A DNA stretch of 29,568 nucleotides from Clostridiales bacterium (GTDB lineage Bacteria > Bacillota > Clostridia > Oscillospirales > Acutalibacteraceae): NCBI GenBank assembly GCA_019416395.1, contig DXXH01000026.1, positions 1 to 29,568 on the forward strand, written 5' to 3'. A model generated the notes under the pieces. That model had not been told where the DNA came from. It saw only the letters and a program-made list of their open reading frames with translations, and searched no databases. A program made the translations under genes and the position numbers. This document shows positions 1 to 6,220 of the stretch, piece after piece (positions within the stretch are counted from its first letter, which is position 1; every line of letters starts with the position of its first letter).

Positions 1-3000
1 AATTCTTCACAGTGGGGTCGGCGGGGATGGAATGATCTTCCTCCTCGTCCAGCTCATCCATTTCGTAGGGGGTGTATTGGGCGTGGAGGTTCCCCACGGC
101 TTTTTCCAGCAAGTCAGAAAGGTCGGTATCCTCCAAAGGCTTGCAGGTGGTTTCTTTTTCGTTTCCGTACATGCTGCGGTCAAAGGCCATCTGGCCCAGC
201 ATCATCTCCGGGTGATCCAGGAAGTACTGGTTGACAGGCACCCCGTCCTCCGTCTGCCCCAGGTGCAGCCATTCCAGGCCGGAGTCCGGTTCGGGCAACC
301 TCACGTCCACCAGCTTCTCCCGCTTTTGGAGGAAGAGGATGTCCGTGGTAACCCGGGTTCCGGCGTTGGAAAAGAACGCGTTGTTGGGCAGGCGGATGGC
401 TCCAATCAATTGGGCGCGCTCGGCAATGTATTGGCGCACGCTGGGGTTCTGCTTGTCCATCGTCCCCTTGGAAGTGATAAAAGCCACGACACCACCAGGC
501 CGCACCTTGTCCAAGGTTTTGGCGAAAAAGTAATCGTGGATGAGGAAATGGTGCTTGTCGTACCGCTTGTCGTGGAGGGAATAGCTGCCGAACGGGACAT
601 TGCCGACGGCAAGGTCAAAAAAGCTGTCCGGCAGCTCGGTATCCTCAAACGCCTGCACTGCGATGCTGTTCTGCTGGTACAGCTGCTGGGCGATCCGTCC
701 CGTGAGGGGGTCCAGCTCCACGCCATACAGGTTACTTTCGCTCATACTCTCCGGCACCAGCCCAAAAAAGTTTCCAATACCACAGGATGGCTCCAGAATG
801 CTGCCCGTGCGGAAACCCATATTCTCCACCGCCTGATAGATGGCCTTGACGACGGTGGGAGAAGTGTAATGGGCGTTTAAGGTGGTCGCTTTGGCCGCCT
901 CGTATTCCTCCGGGGAAAGCAATCCATACAGCTCGGCAAATTCGTCCGCCCACTGCTCGTTGTTCTCGTCGAACGCCTGGGGCAAGCCACCCCAGCCCAC
1001 ATACCGGGACAGGATCTCCTGTTCCTCCGGGGTAGCAAGGCGGTTATCAAACTCGATTTCTCGTAAGGTGCGGATAGCGGCAACATTGTTATGGAATTTA
1101 GCCTTGGCCCTGCCCTCCCCCAAGTGGTCATCTGTAATGCGGAAGTTGTGGCGCTGTTCCGGGGGAATTTCCGGGTGCAGGGTTGTGAAGGTAATGCGCT
1201 CACTGCGGGGGAGCTTGGGCGGCGGTGGGAGCGATTCTTCTTTTTTGGGTTGTAAACCGGCCTGCTCTGGGCTGGCTGCCAGTTCCTCTGCGGCAGGGGT
1301 TTGTTTTGCCTGTTCCATGGCCCGTTCATCCGGGAAGTTACCGTAGACGCGCAGCCATCTGTTTCCCTGAAGGTCATAGATACCAGCGCCGTCATAGGCA
1401 AATCCATCCTCGCCCTCCATCGTTCCGGCCACATACTTCTGCGCCGCCTGTTCCGCCTTCGCCATCGTTTGGTAATCCAACCGTTCATCAAAGCCATTTT
1501 CAAAGTGGTGGTACACTACCACCTCATACCGCGGCTCCATGCGCTGGGCGTAGCGGTCAATCTCCTCCATGGTGAGCCATTCCGGTTTTTCCGGCAGGGC
1601 GTCATAGAGTTCCCGCATTTTGGCAATCTGTTCCCGCACGTTCCCGGCCCACAAATGCTTTTCCGCCCGTCCGCCAGTGCCTAGGAAGTAGTCGCAGTCG
1701 GCTTTCAGGCGGCTTAATAACTGGTAACTTTCTTCTGCGGCTTCTTTTTTCGGCGGTTCCTGCACCCTGGGCGGCACAGCGAACACCGGCGTGTCCTGGG
1801 TGGCGGAAACAGTCATTTCCGAGGCGTCGGCAATCCGCTGGATTTCCTCCCGCACTGCCTGGGGCATTTCCTCATCGTAGATCTGCACTGTGCGGTCGGG
1901 GGCGATATGGGCAACCGTTTTGTAGTCCCCGTGTTCTTCCTCCAGCCGGTTCCACACAGTAAGCCCATTCCCTAAATGGCCATAGCCCAGGTCGTAGGCT
2001 TTCGCCGGAATAACTCCACCAAAATCAAATAGGGACATCTGCTGGCTCTCCTGAGAAGGCCGTTGGATGTCCCTGTTGTCTTGGGGTGTATTTGGTTGTA
2101 AATCAGCTCCGCCAGCACCGTTTCCTCCGCCGCGCTGCGGATGTTGTTCATTAGGCCCACCCACTTCATGGGGTCGCTGGCTTTCAGTTCCTCCGTCACG
2201 CCCTCGGCTTTCGCCGTCTGCGCCACGATTTCCTCCCTCCGGCGCTGGGCGTTCTGCTGGATCTCCGCCAGATGGCTGTTCAGCTTGCCACTGGTCAACA
2301 GGTTGGTGTAGGTGATTTTCCGATGCTCCTGCAAAAAGTGCTTCCGCATCCGGGCGTACTTGCCCAGAGGCATTGATTTCTCCTGGGGTGGCAGCAGATT
2401 GGGCAGCAGGTAGTCTCCCTGCATGGTGTAGGTCACTTCCATTGTGTTGGCTCCTTTCTGGTGGGGTTTCGGATTCTCTGGTGTCAGCATACAGGTTTGT
2501 GGGGGCATTTGCAAATGTGCGATTATCTTTTTTTGGGGCCTGCCGTTCCAGGGCAAGCGCCGTGCGGGCGATCTCGTCCAGGCACATCCGGCCGATGTCC
2601 CTGGTAGCCACCCCCAGGGCGTTGCGGGTTTCCGGGGTGTTGAAGTTCCCAATCTCCTGAAAATCCTCGTCCTCCAGGTAACCGGATGGGTCTACCCCAC
2701 AGCGGGCCAGCAGCATGGCCGCCACGCTGTTCCCCAACACCACCCGAAACTGCATCTCTAAATTGTCTCTGTCCAGCTCTTCCAGCAGGCTCCCCTGGGT
2801 GAGTTGTTCCAGCTCCGTCAAGTAGTCGCCCATGTTATCCTCCGCCGCGTTTCGGGCGGCAGAGAGAAGGGCGTCTCCCAAATCCTCCCGGTGCTCCAAC
2901 TCCCCAAAGTTGTTTTCCAAAGTTTCCACTACATCTTGCCCGTACTCCGGACGCACTTGCCACAGGGGCACAGGCCGGGACATTCTGGTTTCGTGGGTGT

Positions 3001-3289
3001 CGGCCACGTCAAAATAGTACCGCAGCCGGTGGGGGCGCTCCCGGTCAAACACGGCGATACCCCTGGCTCCCCTGTTGACCCACCGCCCAAACCGCTGGTT
3101 CCACCGCTCGATCTCCAAAACGGCGGTGGCGTCCGGCCGCTGGGCGTAGATCAAAAGCTGCTCCTCAAAGGGCAGGCGGTAATTGCGGCAGGCGGAGGTG
3201 AGAAACGCCCGCCAGCTAGAGGGGGTAGATGTTACCTCTTGGGCGGTTTGCTTGTATAACTCGGTGATTTGTTCCCATCGTGCAGCCAT
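1..3289 (-). CDS. giant helicase/N6-DNA-methyltransferase protein of integrative elements, C-terminus beyond the left edge
   Basis: One open frame runs from an ATG at 3289 (GGGAGG six bases upstream) to the left edge without a stop, at least 1096 codons. In order I see an N-terminal region (about residues 1-280) opening with AARWEQITELYKQTAQ and resembling ArdC-type N-terminal domains; a Pro/Gly/Gln-rich linker (about 285-417); a YodL-like stretch from residue 418 (SLFDFGGVIPAKAYDLGYGH); a helical linker domain; then an N6-adenine methyltransferase core with motif I EPSCGIGNF at about 833 and a motif IV variant GNVPFG at about 896. A SNF2-type helicase normally follows in this family and would lie outside the window. 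Such proteins are cargo of Tn1549/CTn-like elements, probably guarding or modifying transferred DNA. An internal ATG at 2038 with AGGAG upstream is in the same frame, so a shorter second product is possible. The family call is firm; the cellular role is inferred. Confidence 0.9.
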   Translation of the reverse strand, partial: MAARWEQITELYKQTAQEVTSTPSSWRAFLTSACRNYRLPFEEQLLIYAQRPDATAVLEIERWNQRFGRWVNRGARGIAVFDRERPHRLRYYFDVADTHETRMSRPVPLWQVRPEYGQDVVETLENNFGELEHREDLGDALLSAARNAAEDNMGDYLTELEQLTQGSLLEELDRDNLEMQFRVVLGNSVAAMLLARCGVDPSGYLEDEDFQEIGNFNTPETRNALGVATRDIGRMCLDEIARTALALERQAPKKDNRTFANAPTNLYADTRESETPPERSQHNGSDLHHAGRLPAAQSAATPGEINASGQVRPDAEALFAGASENHLHQPVDQWQAEQPSGGDPAERPAPEGGNRGADGESRGRDGGTESQRPHEVGGPNEQHPQRGGGNGAGGADLQPNTPQDNRDIQRPSQESQQMSLFDFGGVIPAKAYDLGYGHLGNGLTVWNRLEEEHGDYKTVAHIAPDRTVQIYDEEMPQAVREEIQRIADASEMTVSATQDTPVFAVPPRVQEPPKKEAAEESYQLLSRLKADCDYFLGTGGRAEKHLWAGNVREQIAKMRELYDALPEKPEWLTMEEIDRYAQRMEPRYEVVVYHHFENGFDERLDYQTMAKAEQAAQKYVAGTMEGEDGFAYDGAGIYDLQGNRWLRVYGNFPDERAMEQAKQTPAAEELAASPEQAGLQPKKEESLPPPPKLPRSERITFTTLHPEIPPEQRHNFRITDDHLGEGRAKAKFHNNVAAIRTLREIEFDNRLATPEEQEILSRYVGWGGLPQAFDENNEQWADEFAELYGLLSPEEYEAAKATTLNAHYTSPTVVKAIYQAVENMGFRTGSILEPSCGIGNFFGLVPESMSESNLYGVELDPLTGRIAQQLYQQNSIAVQAFEDTELPDSFFDLAVGNVPFGSYSLHDKRYDKHHFLIHDYFFAKTLDKVRPGGVVAFITSKGTMDKQNPSVRQYIAERAQLIGAIRLPNNAFFSNAGTRVTTDILFLQKREKLVDVRLPEPDSGLEWLHLGQTEDGVPVNQYFLDHPEMMLGQMAFDRSMYGNEKETTCKPLEDTDLSDLLEKAVGNLHAQYTPYEMDELDEEEDHSIPADPTVKN
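1972..2442 (-). CDS. tnpV: TnpV-family protein encoded in an alternative frame inside the helicase-methyltransferase gene
   Basis: This 156-codon frame starts at an ATG with AAAGGAG eight bases upstream and lies wholly inside the giant methyltransferase gene, same strand, different frame. The product begins EVTYTMQGDYLLPNL, contains the GKYARMRKHFLQEHR and YTNLLTSGKLNSHLAEI segments, and has a helical charged middle ending near AEETVLAELIYNQ; this is the typical TnpV layout of about 115-130 residues. The last 30 or so residues overlap the YodL-coding start of the host gene and look like read-on beyond the usual end. TnpV is a small transposon-associated protein of unknown biochemical role. 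In the host frame the same DNA encodes only low-complexity linker, so the TnpV frame seems to be the one under protein-level constraint. Confidence 0.75.
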   Translation of the reverse strand: MEVTYTMQGDYLLPNLLPPQEKSMPLGKYARMRKHFLQEHRKITYTNLLTSGKLNSHLAEIQQNAQRRREEIVAQTAKAEGVTEELKASDPMKWVGLMNNIRSAAEETVLAELIYNQIHPKTTGTSNGLLRRASRCPYLILVELFRRKPTTWAMAI

Positions 3290-3357
3290 GAATTCCTCCC
3301 TTCTTTCATCGTGCCTCACCTCGATCTTTCTGCCTGGGTCAGTTCTTCCACAAACTG

Positions 3358-3561
3358 TTATCCCTCCTCCCCATAAACGGGTGTAAACTCGTCCGTCTTG
3401 TATTCCCTCCGATGGTCGAACCAGGAAGTGTAAAACTCTTTTCCAGCGCCAAAATCCCCGTGCAGATGGCCGATACCCCCAGTTTGCCCTTCAAGCTGGC
3501 TGCTTTGGTTGTACGCATACAGGTGATCCGCCGGGGTCATGCTGGTGATTTTCAGCTTCAT
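3358..3561 (-). CDS. truncated small integrative-element protein
   Basis: From ATG 3561 (a second ATG lies at 3564; AAGGGAG just upstream) the product reads KLKITSMTPADHLYAYNQSS and continues through GQTGGIGHLHGDFGAGKEFY to KTDEF. This resembles the first third of a roughly 200-residue protein often found just upstream of the methyltransferase in such elements. After KTDEF the frame gives only eight unrelated residues and stops, so the C-terminal part is missing. The start overlaps the 3' end of the PAPS-reductase-like gene by about 70 bp, which suggests translational coupling. Between its stop and the methyltransferase start are about 70 bp with only a tiny open stretch (VEELTQAERSR). I read this as a remnant left by a deletion. 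I know no function for the family. Confidence 0.55.
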   Translation of the reverse strand: MKLKITSMTPADHLYAYNQSSQLEGQTGGIGHLHGDFGAGKEFYTSWFDHRREYKTDEFTPVYGEEG

Positions 3562-4360
3562 CATCCTTACTCCCTTCCAAACAAAAAACAGAAACTTGCG
3601 CTTCTTCGAAGGCAAATCTCTGTTCCAATTCCTCAACTGTCCAGTCTTTTCGAAACCGGCCTAATGGAGTATTTCCAAACTGCGCCAATGCACGCTTATC
3701 CATGTCCCTTAACCGTTTCCATAGTTCAGGGTGGTAATGCCGCAATTTGCGCAGTTCCTCGATCCGCTGCAGGGGACAACACCAACAGGAACACCGGTGA
3801 TAAATTTCATATAAGCCTCCCCAATCATAGCCACGCTCATAGCAGATCTGCAAAGCCTCCTTCTCAGTTATTTTCCAATCCACTAACGGATATTGCTCGT
3901 CTTTAATTCGTTTCTTCTCATCCGCAGCTATGCCAACATAGTGCAGAGCATGATATTTTCCTTTTAGACGGTTGACCTCCTTTCTGATAAGGTGCGTTTT
4001 GAGCTGTCCTGTACACCACCTGACTTTCCATCCGGGCCAACCATTTCCATATAGACAAACACCGAGCTTCTGTCGATTTAAAATAACAGATTTCTTCTGC
4101 TTTGGTTCCTCAAACATCATCCATTCAAAGCCTTTTGGGTGCCTCAATACAGTGATGTGAATTCCTCGTTCTTGATAAAGGTATTGGTCGACGTGTGCTA
4201 AATGCTCGTTCATCTCTGGGAATTCCATTCCTGTATCCGCTGTCAGCACAATATCTATCGGCATATTACGCTCAATCATTAGCAAAAGCATGGCTGTGCT
4301 GTCCTTGCCTCCAGAAAGCGAGACAGCGTGAAAAAAGTTATCTGGACTCTTTTCGCTCAT
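3491..4360 (-). CDS. PAPS-reductase-like adenine nucleotide alpha-hydrolase (P-loop) protein
   Basis: This 289-residue protein has the PP-loop SLSGGKDST at about residues 14-22, followed by DIVLTADTGMEFPE, the pattern of the PAPS reductase / adenine nucleotide alpha-hydrolase superfamily. A central RWCTGQLKTH segment and a later cluster CSCWCCPLQ (about residues 191-199) supply cysteines that could bind a metal or Fe-S centre. Relatives include sulfonucleotide reductases and the DndC-type enzymes of DNA phosphorothioation, but no other Dnd genes are here. Copies beside the methyltransferase are common in Firmicute integrative elements and their substrate is unknown. The gene is visibly more AT-rich than its neighbours, suggesting separate acquisition. 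Its start overlaps the end of the 86-aa gene by 23 bp and its end overlaps the next gene, so this is a tight operon. The last ~30 residues lie in that overlap and may not be part of the fold. Confidence 0.82.
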   Translation of the reverse strand: MSEKSPDNFFHAVSLSGGKDSTAMLLLMIERNMPIDIVLTADTGMEFPEMNEHLAHVDQYLYQERGIHITVLRHPKGFEWMMFEEPKQKKSVILNRQKLGVCLYGNGWPGWKVRWCTGQLKTHLIRKEVNRLKGKYHALHYVGIAADEKKRIKDEQYPLVDWKITEKEALQICYERGYDWGGLYEIYHRCSCWCCPLQRIEELRKLRHYHPELWKRLRDMDKRALAQFGNTPLGRFRKDWTVEELEQRFAFEEAQVSVFCLEGSKDDEAENHQHDPGGSPVCVQPKQPA

Positions 4361-4598
4361 GGCTGCACCTGCTTTTCCCGGCTTCTTTTAGCAGTTCCTC
4401 CACCAGCCTGCCGCTGCGGATTTTATTGCGGTCGGCCAGCACCTTGTTCTGGATGCACAGCACCGCCCGGATGTTGGGGACGGTAATGCCGGGGATTTCC
4501 ACCATCTCTTCCGGCGAGATGGTCAGCAAATCGCTGGGCAAATAACCAGCCTCTTGAAAATTTCGGAACAACCGCTGTTCAAAATGCTCTCTCGCCAT
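4338..4598 (-). CDS. small helix-hairpin-helix-like element protein (86 aa)
   Basis: I chose the ATG at 4598 because GGAGG lies nine bases upstream; longer in-frame extensions lack a site. The product begins AREHFEQRLFRNFQEAGYLP and has ISPEEMVEIPGITVPNIRAV in the middle (about residues 28-47). The IPGITVPNIRA pattern resembles a helix-hairpin-helix DNA-contact loop (hydrophobic-PGI-x-x-x-N/K). The C-terminus is basic (GKSRCSHERKESR). The gene overlaps the PAPS-reductase-like gene by 23 bp and is probably cotranscribed with it. A DNA-binding role is inferred from one motif only. Confidence 0.65.
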   Translation of the reverse strand: MAREHFEQRLFRNFQEAGYLPSDLLTISPEEMVEIPGITVPNIRAVLCIQNKVLADRNKIRSGRLVEELLKEAGKSRCSHERKESR

Positions 4599-4612
4599 AT
4601 ACTTTTCCTCCT

Positions 4613-4702
4613 TCACTTTTTCCGGCTGCGGGCAAACAAAAAGCCCAGTCCCGCAAGAAGAAACAGAACCAGGCACATGGCTATGATTGTTTTGAAATCC
4701 AT
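4613..4702 (-). CDS. 29-aa single-pass membrane peptide
   Basis: The ATG at 4702 is preceded six bases upstream by AAAGGAG, a strong site in otherwise non-coding DNA, so this short frame is probably real. The product is DFKTIIAMCLVLFLLAGLGF followed by LFARSRKK: one hydrophobic segment (about residues 5-24) with a positively charged tail, predicted to sit in the membrane with the C-terminus inside. It is the first gene of the run leading to the methyltransferase, 14 bp before the 86-aa gene. A leftward terminator-like hairpin precedes it. I recognise no family. Confidence 0.5.
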   Translation of the reverse strand: MDFKTIIAMCLVLFLLAGLGFLFARSRKK

Positions 4703-4721
4703 AAACATCTCCTTTACCAAC

Positions 4722-4754
4722 GAAAAAAGAAAAGCCCGGATTTTCCCAGGCTTT
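4722..4754 (-). terminator. leftward terminator or attenuator in the leader of the element operon
   Basis: The arms AAAGCC (4731-4736) and GGCTTT (4749-4754), with an inner GGA/TCC pair, form a hairpin. On the minus strand it is followed by TCTTTTTTC. It lies directly upstream of the ribosome binding site of the 29-aa peptide, so it would stop or attenuate transcripts entering this operon from the right. Confidence 0.5.
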
Positions 4755-4861
4755 GCCGTATTTTTCATAGTGATATTTTTCTCTATCCTCTGTCTTGTGG
4801 ATAATTTCTTCTTTTTAGGAAGTATAGGCAGTAGAGGGGGTGAGGTGTGGAGAGGGGGAAC

Positions 4862-4885
4862 AACCGGGAACTCCATTTCCCGGTT
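4862..4885. repeat. 9-bp perfect inverted repeat in the non-coding region
   Basis: AACCGGGAA (4862-4870) and TTCCCGGTT (4877-4885) flank a 6-base loop. No gene ends here and the T-run on either side is poor, so a terminator is not convincing. A protein-binding or transfer-origin hairpin is possible. The rest of 4755-4940 shows no gene. Confidence 0.55.
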
Positions 4886-4940
4886 TTGGGCACACTTTCC
4901 CCTTGGTAGGATAAGGACACTTTACTTTGCTAAACATACC

Positions 4941-4974
4941 GTTTTATAAACTGGCGCGCGACAGTCTATAAAAC
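4941..4974. repeat. 13-8-13 inverted repeat upstream of the Fic promoter
   Basis: GTTTTATAAACTG (4941-4953) and CAGTCTATAAAAC (4962-4974) are inverted copies matching at 12 of 13 positions. They are separated by the 8-bp GCGCGCGA. The right arm ends two bases before the -35 box of the Fic gene. It could be an operator or a tyrosine-recombinase-type core site. Confidence 0.6.
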
Positions 4975-4976
4975 GC

Positions 4977-5005
4977 TTGTAAATAGCAGATAATCCTGCT
5001 ATACT
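4977..5005 (+). promoter_or_regulatory. sigma-A promoter of the Fic gene
   Basis: A -35 box TTGTAA (4977-4982) and a -10 box TATACT (5000-5005) are separated by exactly 17 bp. The expected start of transcription near 5012 falls inside the 11-bp inverted repeat at 5004-5033. Confidence 0.75.
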
Positions 5006-5033
5006 GATGCTAATTGATACTTATTAGCATCAG
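5004..5033. promoter_or_regulatory. 11-bp perfect inverted repeat over the Fic transcription start
   Basis: CTGATGCTAAT (5004-5014) and ATTAGCATCAG (5023-5033) are perfect inverted copies around an 8-bp spacer. They overlap the last bases of the -10 box and the predicted start site. This placement suits a repressor operator; as RNA it would be a hairpin just before the ribosome binding site. Confidence 0.6.
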
Positions 5034-5049
5034 AAAAGGGGGCCTGTTT

Positions 5050-6219
5050 GTGGACGCGGCGCTTTTCGCAAAAATGCTGGCGGACAAAGACATCATCGAT
5101 TTGAAAAAGCTGGGATACAAATACCCCACCGCTTCTATGGGAGAATTCGTTTCCCTTTTGCAGGAAGGTTTTACCAAAGAATTGCCCCTGCGGGATTTCC
5201 GTGGGAATCCCATTGTCTTTTTGCCAGGGGTGGCCCAGGTCCAGCTGTCTGCCGCGAAGGTTCTATTAACGCCCCAGGACAGCTCTCAAATATATGGAAA
5301 GAAAGCCATGGAAGAAGAAATCCTGTCCACCTTTTCCATCGAGCAGATTGACACATCCAGGGACAGTGTCCGGAAAATCTTAGCGGGCTATGCGCCCGCC
5401 AACGAAATGGAGCACCGGGTGCTGGGCATGAAACTGGGGTTGGAATACATTGCGGACACTACCCACCCTATCACGGAGGAAAACCTGTTCCATCTTTACC
5501 AAATGGTGGTGGGGCAGTTTCTCCGGGCGGAGGACCGTCTGCTGCCGGGCAAATATTACCGCCATGACAGCGTCTTTGTGGTTGGTTCCCAGGTAGAACA
5601 CACAGGGCTTCCCTGGCAGAGGCTGCCCAGCTACATGGCAGAATTCCTGGACTTTATCCAGGGAGATGCTATGGGGAATGATTTGCTGCAGGCCGCCGCG
5701 ATCCACTTTTATCTTGCTTACTTGCACCCCTATTTTGATGGAAACGGGCGCATGGCCCGCCTGCTCCACCTTTGGTTTCTGGTACAAAGGGGATATTCCT
5801 CCGCGTTGTTTGTGCCGCTGTCGGAATACATCCAGCGCACCAAAAATCAGTATTACAAGGCGTTCACCCTGGTGGAGCAAAACGCGGCCCTCAGCGGGAT
5901 GGTGGATATGACACCGTTCTTGGTGTACTTTATCCAGCATGTCTATGGCAATTTAGAAAAAAGTCTCCCCGCTGAAAACTCCCTGGAAGTATTCCAGAAA
6001 GCACTTGCCGAGGGCCAGGTTACAGAAAAGGAAAAAGCCCTCTGGCAGTTTGTCCTTTCCGCCTATGGCACGGGTGAGTTCTCCACCAAGCAGTTGGAAA
6101 AAGACTTTGGAAACGCCGCCTATGCGACCATCCGCGCTTTTGTGATGAAGTTTGAACAGCTGGGGCTGCTTCACTCCACGTCCTACGGAAACCGCAAAAA
6201 ATACCGGGTGGCAGGATGA
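5050..6219 (+). CDS. Fic/DOC-family protein (probable AMP-transferase) with C-terminal winged helix
   Basis: I chose GTG 5050, with AAAAGGGGG seven bases upstream; an in-frame TTG at 5014 would begin inside the inverted repeat at the predicted transcription start. The 389-residue product has an N-terminal domain (DAALFAKMLADKDI, then KLGYKYPTASMGEFVSL), a possible inhibitory helix STFSIEQ at about 93-99 (the [S/T]xxxE[G/N] pattern with Q at the last place), and the Fic active-site motif HPYFDGNGR at 226-234. The C-terminal ~70 residues (TGEFSTKQLEKDFGN, then KFEQLGLLHS) look like a winged helix. Fic enzymes usually transfer AMP to hydroxyl groups of target proteins. No separate antitoxin is adjacent, which fits an internally inhibited (class II-like) form. 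The gene runs against the rest of the element and ends one base from the convergent parB stop. Its target is unknown. Confidence 0.88.
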   Translation: MDAALFAKMLADKDIIDLKKLGYKYPTASMGEFVSLLQEGFTKELPLRDFRGNPIVFLPGVAQVQLSAAKVLLTPQDSSQIYGKKAMEEEILSTFSIEQIDTSRDSVRKILAGYAPANEMEHRVLGMKLGLEYIADTTHPITEENLFHLYQMVVGQFLRAEDRLLPGKYYRHDSVFVVGSQVEHTGLPWQRLPSYMAEFLDFIQGDAMGNDLLQAAAIHFYLAYLHPYFDGNGRMARLLHLWFLVQRGYSSALFVPLSEYIQRTKNQYYKAFTLVEQNAALSGMVDMTPFLVYFIQHVYGNLEKSLPAENSLEVFQKALAEGQVTEKEKALWQFVLSAYGTGEFSTKQLEKDFGNAAYATIRAFVMKFEQLGLLHSTSYGNRKKYRVAG

Positions 6220-6220
6220 G

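Noticed and set aside
32..880. 282-codon plus-strand open frame
   Set aside because: It is the antisense of the methyltransferase core, which shows clear motifs in the minus strand; the plus-strand product has no ribosome site and no recognisable fold.
3491..4360. Part of a DNA phosphorothioation (Dnd) system
   Set aside because: The protein has the PP-loop and a cysteine cluster, but no dndB, dndD, dndE or cysteine desulfurase gene is present.
4862..4885. Rho-independent terminator
   Set aside because: The stem is good, but neither side has a proper T-run and no gene ends nearby; kept only as an inverted repeat.
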